Shown here: positions 15,151 to 23,684 of the stretch, in pieces | Position numbering within the stretch: position 1 is the stretch's first letter | Layout: the number at the start of each line of letters is the position of its first letter | DNA from: Streptomyces sp. MBT53 | GTDB lineage: Bacteria > Actinomycetota > Actinomycetes > Streptomycetales > Streptomycetaceae | Assembly (NCBI RefSeq): GCF_016654115.1 | Contig: NZ_JAEQAZ010000047.1 | Span: 1 to 51,847 of the forward strand | Direction: 5' to 3' | DNA: 51,847 bases | Position numbers and translations under genes: made by a program | The notes under the pieces: generated by a model | Told to the model about the DNA's origin: nothing | Databases searched by the model: none | What the model saw: the letters and a program-made list of their open reading frames with translations, nothing else

Positions 15151-15759
15151 TTACAGACCGGGGCGGCGCGGGAAACTCATCGGTGTGCCGGGAGACGACC
15201 TGGCGGTCTGTTCGATCTTGGCGCGGTAGGCCGCGCGGGCCGTCTCGTCGATCGGCTGTTCGTGTTCGGGGCGCATCCCGGTCCGGCCGTCGAGGCCTTC
15301 GCGCAGGATGTCGGCGTGCCCGGTGTGCCGGTTGGACTCGCCGAGGACGTGGACCATGACGGCGAACAGGTTCGTGTCGGCATAGGGCTCCGGCCACCAC
15401 GGCACGTGGCCGGGGGCGTCGAGGGGAAGCTCGTCGATCGTCGCGTCCGAGTGGTCCCATGTGCGCCGGTAGAACGCGATGATCTGATCGCGGGTCTCGT
15501 CCTCGGCCGCCCACAGGTCGGAGCCGTCGTGGTCCTGCCACCGGGGCAGCGGTTCCGGGGAAGGGCGGTCGAAGACCTCGCCGAAGTATCTGGCCTCGAC
15601 GGTGGCCACGTGTTTGACCAGGCCGAGGAGGTTGGTCCCGGTCGCCGTCAGAGGCCGTCGGGCGTCGTATTCGGACAAGCCGTCGAGCTTCCAGAGCAGC
15701 GCCTCGCGGTCCCGCCGCAGTCTCCCGTGCAGGGTTTCCTTCGCGAATCCATCGATCAT
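15151..15759 (-). CDS. DinB family (mycothiol-type) protein
   Basis: The ~202-residue product is a four-helix DinB/YfiT-type protein. It has the metal-binding histidines expected for the fold: LVKHVATVEARYFGEVF, VHVLGESNRHTGHADILRE and the start ATLHGRLRRDREALLWKLDGLSEYD-like helix. In actinobacteria such proteins are often thiol (mycothiol)-dependent transferases. ATG 15759 (MIDGFAKETL) is preferred to an upstream in-frame ATG. It is adjacent to the DHFR-like gene with a 31-bp gap. Confidence 0.82.
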   Translation of the reverse strand: MIDGFAKETLHGRLRRDREALLWKLDGLSEYDARRPLTATGTNLLGLVKHVATVEARYFGEVFDRPSPEPLPRWQDHDGSDLWAAEDETRDQIIAFYRRTWDHSDATIDELPLDAPGHVPWWPEPYADTNLFAVMVHVLGESNRHTGHADILREGLDGRTGMRPEHEQPIDETARAAYRAKIEQTARSSPGTPMSFPRRPGL

Positions 15760-15844
15760 GCGGCATGAGCCTGCCATGGGCTGTTCGCGTTCTCAAGGTC
15801 GCGGACGGCGACCACCCCGGGACCGGCCCTGCTTCGGGAAGGAA

Positions 15845-15869
15845 TCGTCGAACTGGCGTCGAAACAGGC
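15845..15869 (+). repeat. Direct repeat copy 3 (exact copy of metallophosphoesterase 3' end)
   Basis: These 25 bp are identical to 13235-13259, 2.6 kb away, but here they are non-coding. Together with copy 1 they enclose five small minus-strand genes. Confidence 0.8.
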
Positions 15870-15916
15870 TGAGTTGCCGGTGAGGGGCCTCCCGGCGCAT
15901 GGCTGGGAGCCGTCTG

Positions 15917-15932
15917 TGAAACGGGCGATTAA
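15917..15932 (+). promoter_or_regulatory. 16-mer shared with 9373-9388
   Basis: TGAAACGGGCGATTAA differs at one base from TGAAATGGGCGATTAA at 9373. Both lie roughly 90-140 bp upstream of plus-strand starts (9475 and 16069). They may be a shared regulator or promoter element. Confidence 0.3.
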
Positions 15933-16068
15933 CACTCGTCGGTAAGTTCTTTCTCATCTCGGCAGAACTCTCTTCCCCCGGACGAAACTCCTGTGGTTAG
16001 GTGATCCGCGCCACTAGGGGAGTGGCATATGCGCACGGACCCGGGAGGGTCCTGGGGAGGGCACACCG

Positions 16069-17625
16069 ATGCGGTCGGTTCGCATACGGATTCTCGCGAC
16101 ACTGCTTGTTCTGGCGGCCGTGGGAGTCGGCGGCTGGCAGTTGCTGCCGTCGGACGGGAACAAGAACAAGACGATCACGGTGGGGACGACGGACGCCGTC
16201 ACCTCGCTCGACCCGGCCGCCGCGTACGACGCGGGTTCCTGGGCGTTGTACAACAACGTCTACCAGTCGCTGATGACATTCGACTCGGGCGGTACGTCGC
16301 CCGTGCCGGACGCGGCCAAGAGCTGCGGCTTCGTGGGCGGCGGGCTGACGACGTACCGCTGTGTGGTGCGCGGCGGGCTCACCTTCCCGAGCGGGCGCAC
16401 GATGACCGCCGCGGACGTGAAGTACTCCTTCGACCGGGTCAAGAAGATCAACTCGGATGTGGGTCCGGCACCCCTGCTCTCGACGCTCGGTTCGGTCGAC
16501 GCCTCCGGCATGACCGTCACCTTCCATCTGTCGTCGCCGGACGCCACGTTCCCGTTCAAGGTGGCCACCGGCGCCGGTGCGATCGTCGACAGCACCAAGT
16601 ACCCGAAGGACGCCCCGCGCAACGGGTTCCAGGCCGACGGCACCGGGCCGTACACCCTGTCGTCGTATACGAAGGACAAGAAGGCCGTCCTGAAGCCCAA
16701 CAGCCACTACAAGGGCGCGGTCAAGAGCACCGGGAGCCCGATCGAGCTGCGGTACTACGCCGACTCGGACGCGCTGCAGAAGGCGTACAAGGCGAAGCAG
16801 GTCCAGGTCGCCACCCGGCAGCTGCCGCCGAAGATGCTCTCCGGGCTCTCCGCCAGCGACCCGAACCAGCGGGTGTCGGAGGCCGACAGCTCCGAGACCC
16901 GCAACCTGTACCTCAACACCCGTAAGGGCACGCCCCTGCACGACGTTCTCGTCCGGCGGGCCATGGCCTGGCTGATCAACCGCGACGAGCTGGCCGCCAC
17001 GGTGTACGACGGCACGGTCGACCCGCTGTACTCGCTGATCCCGGCCGGCCTCGTCGGCCACACGACGTCCTTCTTCGACGCGTACCCCTCCGAGAGCGTC
17101 AGCAAGGCGAAGGATCTCCTCGAAGAGGCGGGTGTCTCCGTCCCGGTGCGCTTCACCTACGGCTACGGCATCGGGCACGGTTCCGGTGCCGAGGAGGCCG
17201 CCGAGCTGAAGAAGCAGCTGGAGGCGAGCGGCCTGTTCAAGGTGGACGTCAAGGGCTACGAGTGGACCGACTTCCAGAAGCGCTGGGCCACCGGAAAACT
17301 GGACGCGTGGGCGGTCGGCTGGGCCGCGGACTACCCCGACCCGGACACCTTCGGCTCCGCGCTCGTCGGCACCGGCTCCACCATGAACACCGGCTACAGC
17401 AACAAGCTCGTCGACCAACTCATCCTCAACAGCCAGAAGTTCGCCGACCGCAGCCGCGTCGACGACGACTTCCGCGACGTCCAGACGGACGTCGCCGAGG
17501 ACGTGCCGCTGATCCCGCTGTGGCAGCGCAAGGACTACGTCGTGAGCAGCGAGGACGTCGGCGGCATCTCCTACCTCACGGACGGCACCGGCGTGTTCCG
17601 CCTGTGGGCGCTGGACTGGATCTGA
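16069..17625 (+). CDS. Peptide/nickel-type ABC transporter substrate-binding protein (family 5)
   Basis: The 518-residue protein has an N-terminal hydrophobic segment (ILATLLVLAAVGVGGWQLL) without a lipobox cysteine, then the family-5 pattern TSLDPAAAYDAGSW, FPSGRTMTAADVKYSFDRV, TGPYTLSSYTKDKKAVLKPN and a C-terminal WAVGWAADYPDPDTF. It should bind an oligopeptide-like ligand outside the membrane. ATG 16069 has GGGGAGG 8 bp upstream. No permease or ATPase genes are adjacent, so it is an orphan binding protein or works with a distant transporter. Confidence 0.88.
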   Translation: MRSVRIRILATLLVLAAVGVGGWQLLPSDGNKNKTITVGTTDAVTSLDPAAAYDAGSWALYNNVYQSLMTFDSGGTSPVPDAAKSCGFVGGGLTTYRCVVRGGLTFPSGRTMTAADVKYSFDRVKKINSDVGPAPLLSTLGSVDASGMTVTFHLSSPDATFPFKVATGAGAIVDSTKYPKDAPRNGFQADGTGPYTLSSYTKDKKAVLKPNSHYKGAVKSTGSPIELRYYADSDALQKAYKAKQVQVATRQLPPKMLSGLSASDPNQRVSEADSSETRNLYLNTRKGTPLHDVLVRRAMAWLINRDELAATVYDGTVDPLYSLIPAGLVGHTTSFFDAYPSESVSKAKDLLEEAGVSVPVRFTYGYGIGHGSGAEEAAELKKQLEASGLFKVDVKGYEWTDFQKRWATGKLDAWAVGWAADYPDPDTFGSALVGTGSTMNTGYSNKLVDQLILNSQKFADRSRVDDDFRDVQTDVAEDVPLIPLWQRKDYVVSSEDVGGISYLTDGTGVFRLWALDWI

Positions 17626-17720
17626 GCCCACCCGTCCGGCCGGGCTCCGCCCGAGTGACACCGGGCGGCCCCCGCACGCAGCACCATGTGACGGAGGTGT
17701 GCGCGGGGTGAGGAGCCGAC

Positions 17721-18128
17721 GTGGTCAGACGCAACTCCTTCCGGCTGCCCCGGCATCCGGCCTCGGTGGGGCTCGCCAGGCGCCGGGTCCGGGACCATCT
17801 GGCCGACTGGGGGCACGCCGGTGACGATCCGGCGCTCCTGGACGCGGTGCTGCTGGTGTCCGAGCTGGCCACCAACGTCGTACGCCACGGGCCGCTCCTT
17901 GAGCGGGAGTTCGAGGTCGCGGTGACGGCCCTCGCGGACGGCTCCTGCCTCATCGAGGTGTCGGACGAGGGCCGCGTCGAGCCCCGGCTGCGGGTCGTGA
18001 CGGACGCGGCGGAGGCCGGCCGCGGCCTGCACCTCGTGGAGGGCATCGCGGCGGCCTGGGGCGTGTGGAGCCGCGGCGCGCACGGCAAGACGGTGTGGGC
18101 CCTCGTGCAGGCAGACGACACTCCCTGA
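17721..18128 (+). CDS. HATPase-domain protein (anti-sigma kinase-like)
   Basis: The 135-residue single-domain GHKL ATPase has an N-box SELATNVVRHG and a G1-type motif IEVSDEG. Small stand-alone proteins of this type are very abundant in Streptomyces and resemble RsbW/SpoIIAB-type serine kinases that act on sigma or anti-anti-sigma factors. No partner gene is adjacent. It lies just before the convergent histidine kinase gene. Confidence 0.85.
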   Translation: MVRRNSFRLPRHPASVGLARRRVRDHLADWGHAGDDPALLDAVLLVSELATNVVRHGPLLEREFEVAVTALADGSCLIEVSDEGRVEPRLRVVTDAAEAGRGLHLVEGIAAAWGVWSRGAHGKTVWALVQADDTP

Positions 18129-18141
18129 CATGCCCCGTGTT

Positions 18142-19596
18142 CTACGACGGCACCGGCGCCCGCGTCGGCAGGGTCACCGTCACCGCGAGGCCCTCGCCGG
18201 GCGCCGTCCGTACCGCCACGTCCCCGCCGTGCGCCTGGACGACGCCCTGCACGATCGCCAGCCCCAGTCCGCTGCCCGCACCGCCGCCCGCCCGGAAGAA
18301 GCGGTCGAACATCCGGGCCGCGTCGTCCTCCTTCAGCCCCGGGCCCTCGTCCGCGACACACAGCCGTACGACCCCGTCCTCGCGCTCCAGGCCGAGCCGG
18401 ACGGGCACGTCGGCGGGGGTGTGGGTGCGGACGTTGGTCACCAGGTTGCCGAGTATCTGGCGCAGGCCCGACTCGTCGGCGCGCACCAGCAGGGAGCCGT
18501 CGGCGCCGACCGTGACCGGCCGCTCCGGCTGCTGCACCCGCAGATCCTCGGCGGCGTCGCGCACCAGGCGGCTCAGGTCGACGTTGCGGAAACGCAGTTC
18601 GGGCCGCTGGTCCAGGCGGGCCAGGGTGAGGAGTTCGTCGACGAGGCGGCCCATGCGGTCGGCCTCCGCGTTCATCCGGTCCCAGGCGCGTCTGCGCTCG
18701 TCGGGCTCGGTCAGCATGCCCTTGTCGTAGAGCTGGAGATAGCCGCGTATCGCCGACAGCGGGGTGCGCAGTTCGTGCGAGGCGTCGGCGACGAAGCGGC
18801 GGAGCTGGGCCGCCGTGCGCTCGCGCGTGCGGTACGCCGACTCCACCTGGTGGAGCATGGAGTTGAGGGCGAGGCGCAGCTGCTCGACCTCCTGGGTCGG
18901 ATGGTGGCTGGAGGGCACGCGCCGGGTCAGGTCGCCCTCGGCGATCGCCGTGGAGGTCTCCACCATGTCCTCCAGGGGCCGCAGCCGCCGCCGCACGCTG
19001 ACCATGGTGAGCGTGGCGAGCAGGACCAGCAGCAGGGTGCCGAAGGTGAGGTCGAGCTTGAGGGCCTTGGCCATGCCGTGGTGGAGGCCGCCGGTGGAGG
19101 CGGCGATCAGGATGTAGGTGCCGTCGGTGAGCTGGGTCCCGGTGGCCCGGTAGGAGTCGCCGCGCAGTGAGATGTCGCGCGGTGTGCGGTCCTTGGTGAG
19201 CTTGGCCGGGTCGTGGAAGGCGTCGGCGAGGGCCCGCTGTGCGGCGGTCGGGGCGTATCCGGCGATGGTGAGCACCTTGCCCCGGCGGTCGACCGCCGCG
19301 AACACCGTGTCCGGCTTCGGGGAGCCGGGCTGCTGCTGGGGCACCAGCCGGTCGCCGATGCCGGCCAGTGAGCTCAGTACGTTGATCTGCCGCATGGTGA
19401 GCTGCGAACTGCTCAGCGAGTCACGGGACTTGGTGAGCTCCGCGTCGACCTGGGCGACCAGGTAGTGCCGCATGCCCATCAGGCTGACGGCGGTGGCCAT
19501 GACGATGCCGAGGGAGAGCAGCGCGAGGTTGGCCAGGGTCAGCTTGGCGCGCAGCGAGTGGGCGCCGCGCTCGCAGTTCGGCAGCCGGACCTTCAT
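18142..19596 (-). CDS. Sensor histidine kinase
   Basis: The 484-residue membrane kinase has two helices (LANLALLSLGIVMATAVSLMG and FGTLLLVLLATLTMVSV) around an outside domain of about 150 residues. A HAMP region follows, then the phospho-acceptor motif RFVADASHELRTPLSAIRG, an N-box LVTNVRTHTP and a G-box ADEGPGL...GSGLGLAI. ATG 19596 overlaps the response-regulator stop by 4 bp (ATGA), so the two are translationally coupled. The signal is unknown. Confidence 0.95.
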   Translation of the reverse strand: MKVRLPNCERGAHSLRAKLTLANLALLSLGIVMATAVSLMGMRHYLVAQVDAELTKSRDSLSSSQLTMRQINVLSSLAGIGDRLVPQQQPGSPKPDTVFAAVDRRGKVLTIAGYAPTAAQRALADAFHDPAKLTKDRTPRDISLRGDSYRATGTQLTDGTYILIAASTGGLHHGMAKALKLDLTFGTLLLVLLATLTMVSVRRRLRPLEDMVETSTAIAEGDLTRRVPSSHHPTQEVEQLRLALNSMLHQVESAYRTRERTAAQLRRFVADASHELRTPLSAIRGYLQLYDKGMLTEPDERRRAWDRMNAEADRMGRLVDELLTLARLDQRPELRFRNVDLSRLVRDAAEDLRVQQPERPVTVGADGSLLVRADESGLRQILGNLVTNVRTHTPADVPVRLGLEREDGVVRLCVADEGPGLKEDDAARMFDRFFRAGGGAGSGLGLAIVQGVVQAHGGDVAVRTAPGEGLAVTVTLPTRAPVPS

Positions 19597-20279
19597 GCGA
19601 GCCCGTATCCGACGCCCCGCCGGGTGGTGATCACCGGCGCTCCCAGGGTGTCCAGCTTGCGCCGCAGATAGCTGATGTAGGTCTCGACGACGGTCGACTC
19701 GGGCGGGGTGTGCTCGTACTGCCAGACATGGCGCAGCAGTTGCTCCTTGGGCACGATCCGGCCGCCGTTGCGCACCAGGAAGCGCAGCAGGGCGTACTCG
19801 GTGGGGGTCAGCTCGACCGAGCGGTCCGCGCGGTGCACCGAGTACGTCGTCTCGTCCAGCTCCAGGTCGCCGTAGCGCAGCGGCGGGCGCTGGGGGAGGA
19901 CGTCGGCGGGGCGGGTGCGGCGCAGGACGGCGGTGATGCGGGCGACGACCACGTCGATGTCGAAGGGCTTGGTGATGTAGTCGTCGCCGAAGCCGAGGGC
20001 GCCGACGATCTCGGCCGGCGCGTCCCGCGCGGTGAGGAAGACGAGCGCCAGGTCGGGCCTGCGGGCGCGCAGCTCCTGACCCAGTGCGCGACCGTCGCCG
20101 TCCGGGAGCATCACGTCGAGCAGCGCGCAGTCGGGGCGGGTGCGCTCGGCCAGCGCGAGCGCCTCGCGGACGGTGCCCGCGGTCATGACCTCGAAGCGGT
20201 GGTAGCGCAGCGCGATGGCGAGGACGTCCGCGATGCTCGGTTCGTCCTCCACCACCAGCACGGTTCCTGGAGCCGTCAT
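19593..20279 (-). CDS. OmpR-family response regulator
   Basis: The 228-residue regulator has a receiver domain with the acidic pocket VVEDEP, phospho-acceptor in CALLDVMLPDGDG and the conserved lysine in ITKPF, followed by a winged helix (TPTEYALLRFLVRNGG, VVETYISYLRRKLD, RGVGYGL). It is the partner of the kinase downstream. It diverges from the MMPL transporter gene across 178 bp, which makes that transporter a likely target. Confidence 0.95.
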   Translation of the reverse strand: MTAPGTVLVVEDEPSIADVLAIALRYHRFEVMTAGTVREALALAERTRPDCALLDVMLPDGDGRALGQELRARRPDLALVFLTARDAPAEIVGALGFGDDYITKPFDIDVVVARITAVLRRTRPADVLPQRPPLRYGDLELDETTYSVHRADRSVELTPTEYALLRFLVRNGGRIVPKEQLLRHVWQYEHTPPESTVVETYISYLRRKLDTLGAPVITTRRGVGYGLA

Positions 20280-20420
20280 GCCCCCAGTATCGGCGGCACC
20301 ACTGACATCGGGGCCGTCCGGTCTTTGGAGTTCCTTGAGAGTCATGGCCAGGACGTGTCCACGCGCGCGTGCCACCGCCAATTGTGTAGCCCAGGACCTG
20401 GGGGACCATCCGACCGATCG

Positions 20421-20436
20421 ACCGAGTCAACTCGGT
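20421..20436. promoter_or_regulatory. Inverted repeat upstream of the MMPL gene
   Basis: ACCGAG-TCAA-CTCGGT has perfect 6-bp arms. It lies 21 bp before the GTG start and just upstream of the AAGGAG ribosome binding site (20444-20449), a typical operator position. Confidence 0.45.
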
Positions 20437-20457
20437 TTCGAATAAGGAGTGTTGAGC

Positions 20458-22866
20458 GTGGCGGCATTGGCACGGTGGTGCTATCGGCACCGGCTGGTGG
20501 TCCTGTTGCTGTGGGTGGGGGCACTGTTCGGCCTGGGCTTCTCGGCGACGACGGCGGGGACGGACTACGCGAACGTCTTCTCCCTCCCGGACACGGACTC
20601 CAAGAGCGCGTACGACCTGATGCAGAAGGCGTTCCCGAACAGCTCGGGCGACACCGACACGGTGGTGTGGAAGGTCGACTCGGGCTCGGTCAAGGACCAG
20701 TCCGTACAGACCCGCATCCAGCCCGCCCTCGACAGGATCGCGGGCATGAAGGGCGTCGGCGAGGTCACCGGCCCCTACTCCGGCGCCCGGGGCGCGGCCC
20801 AGATCAGTTCCGACGGGACGATCGCCTACGCGCAGATCACCTTCGCCGAGCAGGCGAACGCCGTCCCCAAGGAGCTCGTCCAGAAGGTCGTCGACACCGC
20901 GCAGGCGGCCCGACAGAGCGGCCTCCACGTCGAGCTGGGCGGCCAGGCCGTCCAGCGGGTCGAGGAGCCGCCCGGCGGCATCGCCGAGGGCGTCGGCATC
21001 CTCGCGGCGGCCGTCGTGCTGTTCCTGGCCTTCGGCTCGTTCTACGCCGCCCTGCTGCCGATCGGCATCGCGATCTTCGGCGTCGGCACCGGCCTGTTCT
21101 CCACCCAGCTCCTCAGCCACGCCACCGACATCCCCGACCTGGCGCCCCTGCTGGCCACCCTGATCGGCCTCGGCGTCGGCATCGACTACGCCCTGTTCAT
21201 CGTCACCCGGCACCGACGCGGCCTCCAACGGGGCATGGATCCCGAGGAGTCGGCGGTCGTCGCCCTCAACACCTCGGGCCGCGCGGTGCTGTTCGCGGGC
21301 GGCACCGTGTGCATCGCGCTCGCCGGCATGCTGGTGACGCAGCTGCGCTTCCTGGACGGCGTCGTCATCGGCACCTCGCTCACGGTCGTCCTGAGCGTCC
21401 TCGCGGCCACGACCCTGCTGCCCGCGCTGCTCGGCTTCCTGGGCCCGCGCGTGCTCAGCCGCAAGCAGCGCCGCAAGCTGGAGAACGGTCCCGAGCCGGA
21501 GCGCACCGACAATCTCGCGGTCCGCTGGTCGGCCGCCGTGCAGAAGCGTCCGCGCCGGATCGCCGCCTTCGCCCTCGTCGTCATGGCCGTCCTCGCCTTC
21601 CCCGTGCTGTCGCTGCGCCTCGGCGCCACCGACCAGGGCAACGACAACGCCTCGACGACCACCAGGAAGGCGTACGACCTCCTGGCCGAGGGTTTCGGCC
21701 CCGGCTTCAACGGCCCGCTCCAGGTGGTCACTTCGAGCGGTGACACGGCCGCCCTGGTCAAGGGCATCGAGGCGACGAAGGACGTGGCCCGGGTCGCCGC
21801 GCTGCCGCCCACGGGCGGGGTGACGGTGATCCAGGTCGTCCCGAAGACCTCACCGCAGTCCGTGGAGACCGACGACCTGATCGACACCCTGCGCGACAAG
21901 GTGATACCGGAGGCCGGCGCGACCGGTCACGTCGGCGGGGTGACGGCCATCTCCAAGGACTTCGCGTCCGTCACCGGGGACCGCCTCCCGCTCTTCGTCG
22001 CGACGATCATCGGCCTGAGCTTCCTGCTGCTCCTGCTCGCGTTCCGCTCGCTCGTGGTCCCGCTGACGGCCGCCCTGATGAACCTCATCGCGGCGGCGGC
22101 CTCCTTCGGTGTCCTGGTGGCGATCTTCCAGTGGGGCTGGGGCCTGGACATGCTGGGGCTCGGCAAGGAGGGCCCGATCAACGCCTTCCTGCCGGTCATC
22201 ATGCTGTCGCTGCTCTTCGGCCTCTCCATGGACTACCAGGTGTTCCTGGTGAGCCGCATGCACGAGGAGTGGGTCCACACCAAGGACAACGCCCGCGCGG
22301 TCCGCGTCGGCCTCGCGGAGACCAGCCGCGTCATCAACTCCGCCGCCCTGATCATGGTCTGCGTCTTCCTGGCCTTCGTCCTGAGCGGCAACACGGGCGC
22401 GGCGACGGCGGGCGTCGGCCTGGCCGCAGCGGTCGCCCTGGACGCCTTCATCCTGCGTACGGCCCTGGTCCCGGCCGCGATGCACCTGCTCGGCAACTCC
22501 AACTGGTGGCTCCCGGCCTGGCTCGACAAGAGCCTGCCGCACCTCGCGGTGGAACCCGCCGAGGAGCCCGCCCCGACCGTCCCCGACGGCCCGTCCTCGG
22601 CCGTCCACGGCTTCGTCCGGACGACCGACGGGGAGCCCGTGGAGGGCGCCGCCGTCACGCTGCGGACGACCGGCGGACGCGAACTGGACCGCGTCGAGTC
22701 CCTGGCGGACGGCTCGTACATCGTCTCGGTGCCGGGCCCGGGGACCTACCTCCTGGCGACGACGGCACCGTCGTACGGCTCGACCGCCCGGCAGGTGGCC
22801 GTGACGGACGATCCGCTGGTCTACGACGTCGAGCTGGCCGAGGGCGAGGTCGACGCCGTCAACTGA
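20458..22866 (+). CDS. MMPL/RND-type transporter with C-terminal carboxypeptidase-regulatory-like domain
   Basis: The ~802-residue protein has the duplicated MMPL plan: helix, large outer loop and helix bundle, twice. The proton-relay Asp-Tyr motifs are LGVGIDYALFIVTRHRRG and FGLSMDYQVFLVSRMHEEW. GTG 20458 is chosen because AAGGAG lies 8 bp upstream; GTG 20449 overlaps that site. After the last helix, residues ~715-802 add a soluble domain (VHGFVRTTDGEPVEGAAVTL, DGSYIVSVPGPGTYLLA) that reads like a carboxypeptidase-regulatory/transthyretin-type beta sandwich, which is not part of the usual MMPL architecture. The cargo may be a lipid or peptide. Confidence 0.92.
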   Translation: MAALARWCYRHRLVVLLLWVGALFGLGFSATTAGTDYANVFSLPDTDSKSAYDLMQKAFPNSSGDTDTVVWKVDSGSVKDQSVQTRIQPALDRIAGMKGVGEVTGPYSGARGAAQISSDGTIAYAQITFAEQANAVPKELVQKVVDTAQAARQSGLHVELGGQAVQRVEEPPGGIAEGVGILAAAVVLFLAFGSFYAALLPIGIAIFGVGTGLFSTQLLSHATDIPDLAPLLATLIGLGVGIDYALFIVTRHRRGLQRGMDPEESAVVALNTSGRAVLFAGGTVCIALAGMLVTQLRFLDGVVIGTSLTVVLSVLAATTLLPALLGFLGPRVLSRKQRRKLENGPEPERTDNLAVRWSAAVQKRPRRIAAFALVVMAVLAFPVLSLRLGATDQGNDNASTTTRKAYDLLAEGFGPGFNGPLQVVTSSGDTAALVKGIEATKDVARVAALPPTGGVTVIQVVPKTSPQSVETDDLIDTLRDKVIPEAGATGHVGGVTAISKDFASVTGDRLPLFVATIIGLSFLLLLLAFRSLVVPLTAALMNLIAAAASFGVLVAIFQWGWGLDMLGLGKEGPINAFLPVIMLSLLFGLSMDYQVFLVSRMHEEWVHTKDNARAVRVGLAETSRVINSAALIMVCVFLAFVLSGNTGAATAGVGLAAAVALDAFILRTALVPAAMHLLGNSNWWLPAWLDKSLPHLAVEPAEEPAPTVPDGPSSAVHGFVRTTDGEPVEGAAVTLRTTGGRELDRVESLADGSYIVSVPGPGTYLLATTAPSYGSTARQVAVTDDPLVYDVELAEGEVDAVN

Positions 22867-22875
22867 CCCGATTGC

Positions 22876-23673
22876 TCAGGGGCGTTCGTCGTCGGCGCGA
22901 CCGGCGGCGGACGCCCCGCGCCTGTCCCCCTGCTTCTTCTTCGCCGGGTCGGGCAGTGCGTGGGTCATGCCCGGCAGGAAGTCAGTGAACAACTCGTGCA
23001 CCTCGAGGACGAGCGGCCGCAGCACCCGGAAGCGGGCCAACGACACACCGCGCGCGGTGAGCCGGGCGCCGCGCTCGGCGAGCCGGTAGCTGCGCTCGCG
23101 CCCCTCGGTCCGGTCGAACACCCAGTACAGGACGAGCCCCATCTGGGAGAGCCACATCAACTCCGGGAGCACGTCCCGCAGTTCCGGCGCCACCTTGGTC
23201 TTCGCGCCGAACAGCACCTCCTTGTGGACGTCGATGGCCTGCACGCGCGCGTGCTCGCTCTCCGGGGAGAACGGGCTGAGCGGGCTGTCCGGGTCGGCGG
23301 CGTTCTTGAAGAACTGCACCGCGAACTCGTGGTAGGGCGTCGCGATGTCGAGCCACACCCGCAGCACGCCCGCGAGCCGCGCCTCAAGGTCGGTCTCCCG
23401 GTCCAGCACCTCGCGGACCGCGAGTCGGTGCTCCTCGGCGATACGGTCGTAGAAGCCCTGGATCAGGTGCTCCTTGCCGGCGAAGTAGTAGTAGGCGTTG
23501 CCTACGGAGACGCCCGCTTCCTTGGCGATCGCCCGCATCGTCGTCTTGTCGTAGCCGTGCTCCTGGAACAGCCGCATGGCCGTCTCCAGGATGAGCGCGC
23601 GGGTCTGCTCGGACTTCGCGGACTTGGCGGGCGTACCGCCGTCCTCTTCGGGGCTGTCGTTCTTCGAGGGCAC
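22876..23673 (-). CDS. TetR-family regulator
   Basis: The ~265-residue regulator has an N-terminal helix-turn-helix (LILETAMRLFQEHGYDKTT, MRAIAKEAGVSVGNAYYYFAGKEHLIQGFY) and a ligand-binding domain. The C-terminus is long, basic and disordered (PAKKKQGDRRGASAAG). GTG 23673 is the only sensible start before the HTH, although its ribosome binding site is weak. It is the last gene of a three-gene minus-strand operon. The TTGAAC-GTTCAA operators at the operon's promoter are its probable targets, which would make it autoregulatory. Confidence 0.92.
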   Translation of the reverse strand: MPSKNDSPEEDGGTPAKSAKSEQTRALILETAMRLFQEHGYDKTTMRAIAKEAGVSVGNAYYYFAGKEHLIQGFYDRIAEEHRLAVREVLDRETDLEARLAGVLRVWLDIATPYHEFAVQFFKNAADPDSPLSPFSPESEHARVQAIDVHKEVLFGAKTKVAPELRDVLPELMWLSQMGLVLYWVFDRTEGRERSYRLAERGARLTARGVSLARFRVLRPLVLEVHELFTDFLPGMTHALPDPAKKKQGDRRGASAAGRADDERP

Positions 23674-23684
23674 GGAAAGAGAGC

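Noticed and set aside
18142..21228. 1028-codon frame that would extend the histidine kinase N-terminus
   Set aside because: The extension runs through the response regulator and MMPL genes in antisense; the kinase start is fixed at 19596 by the ATGA overlap.
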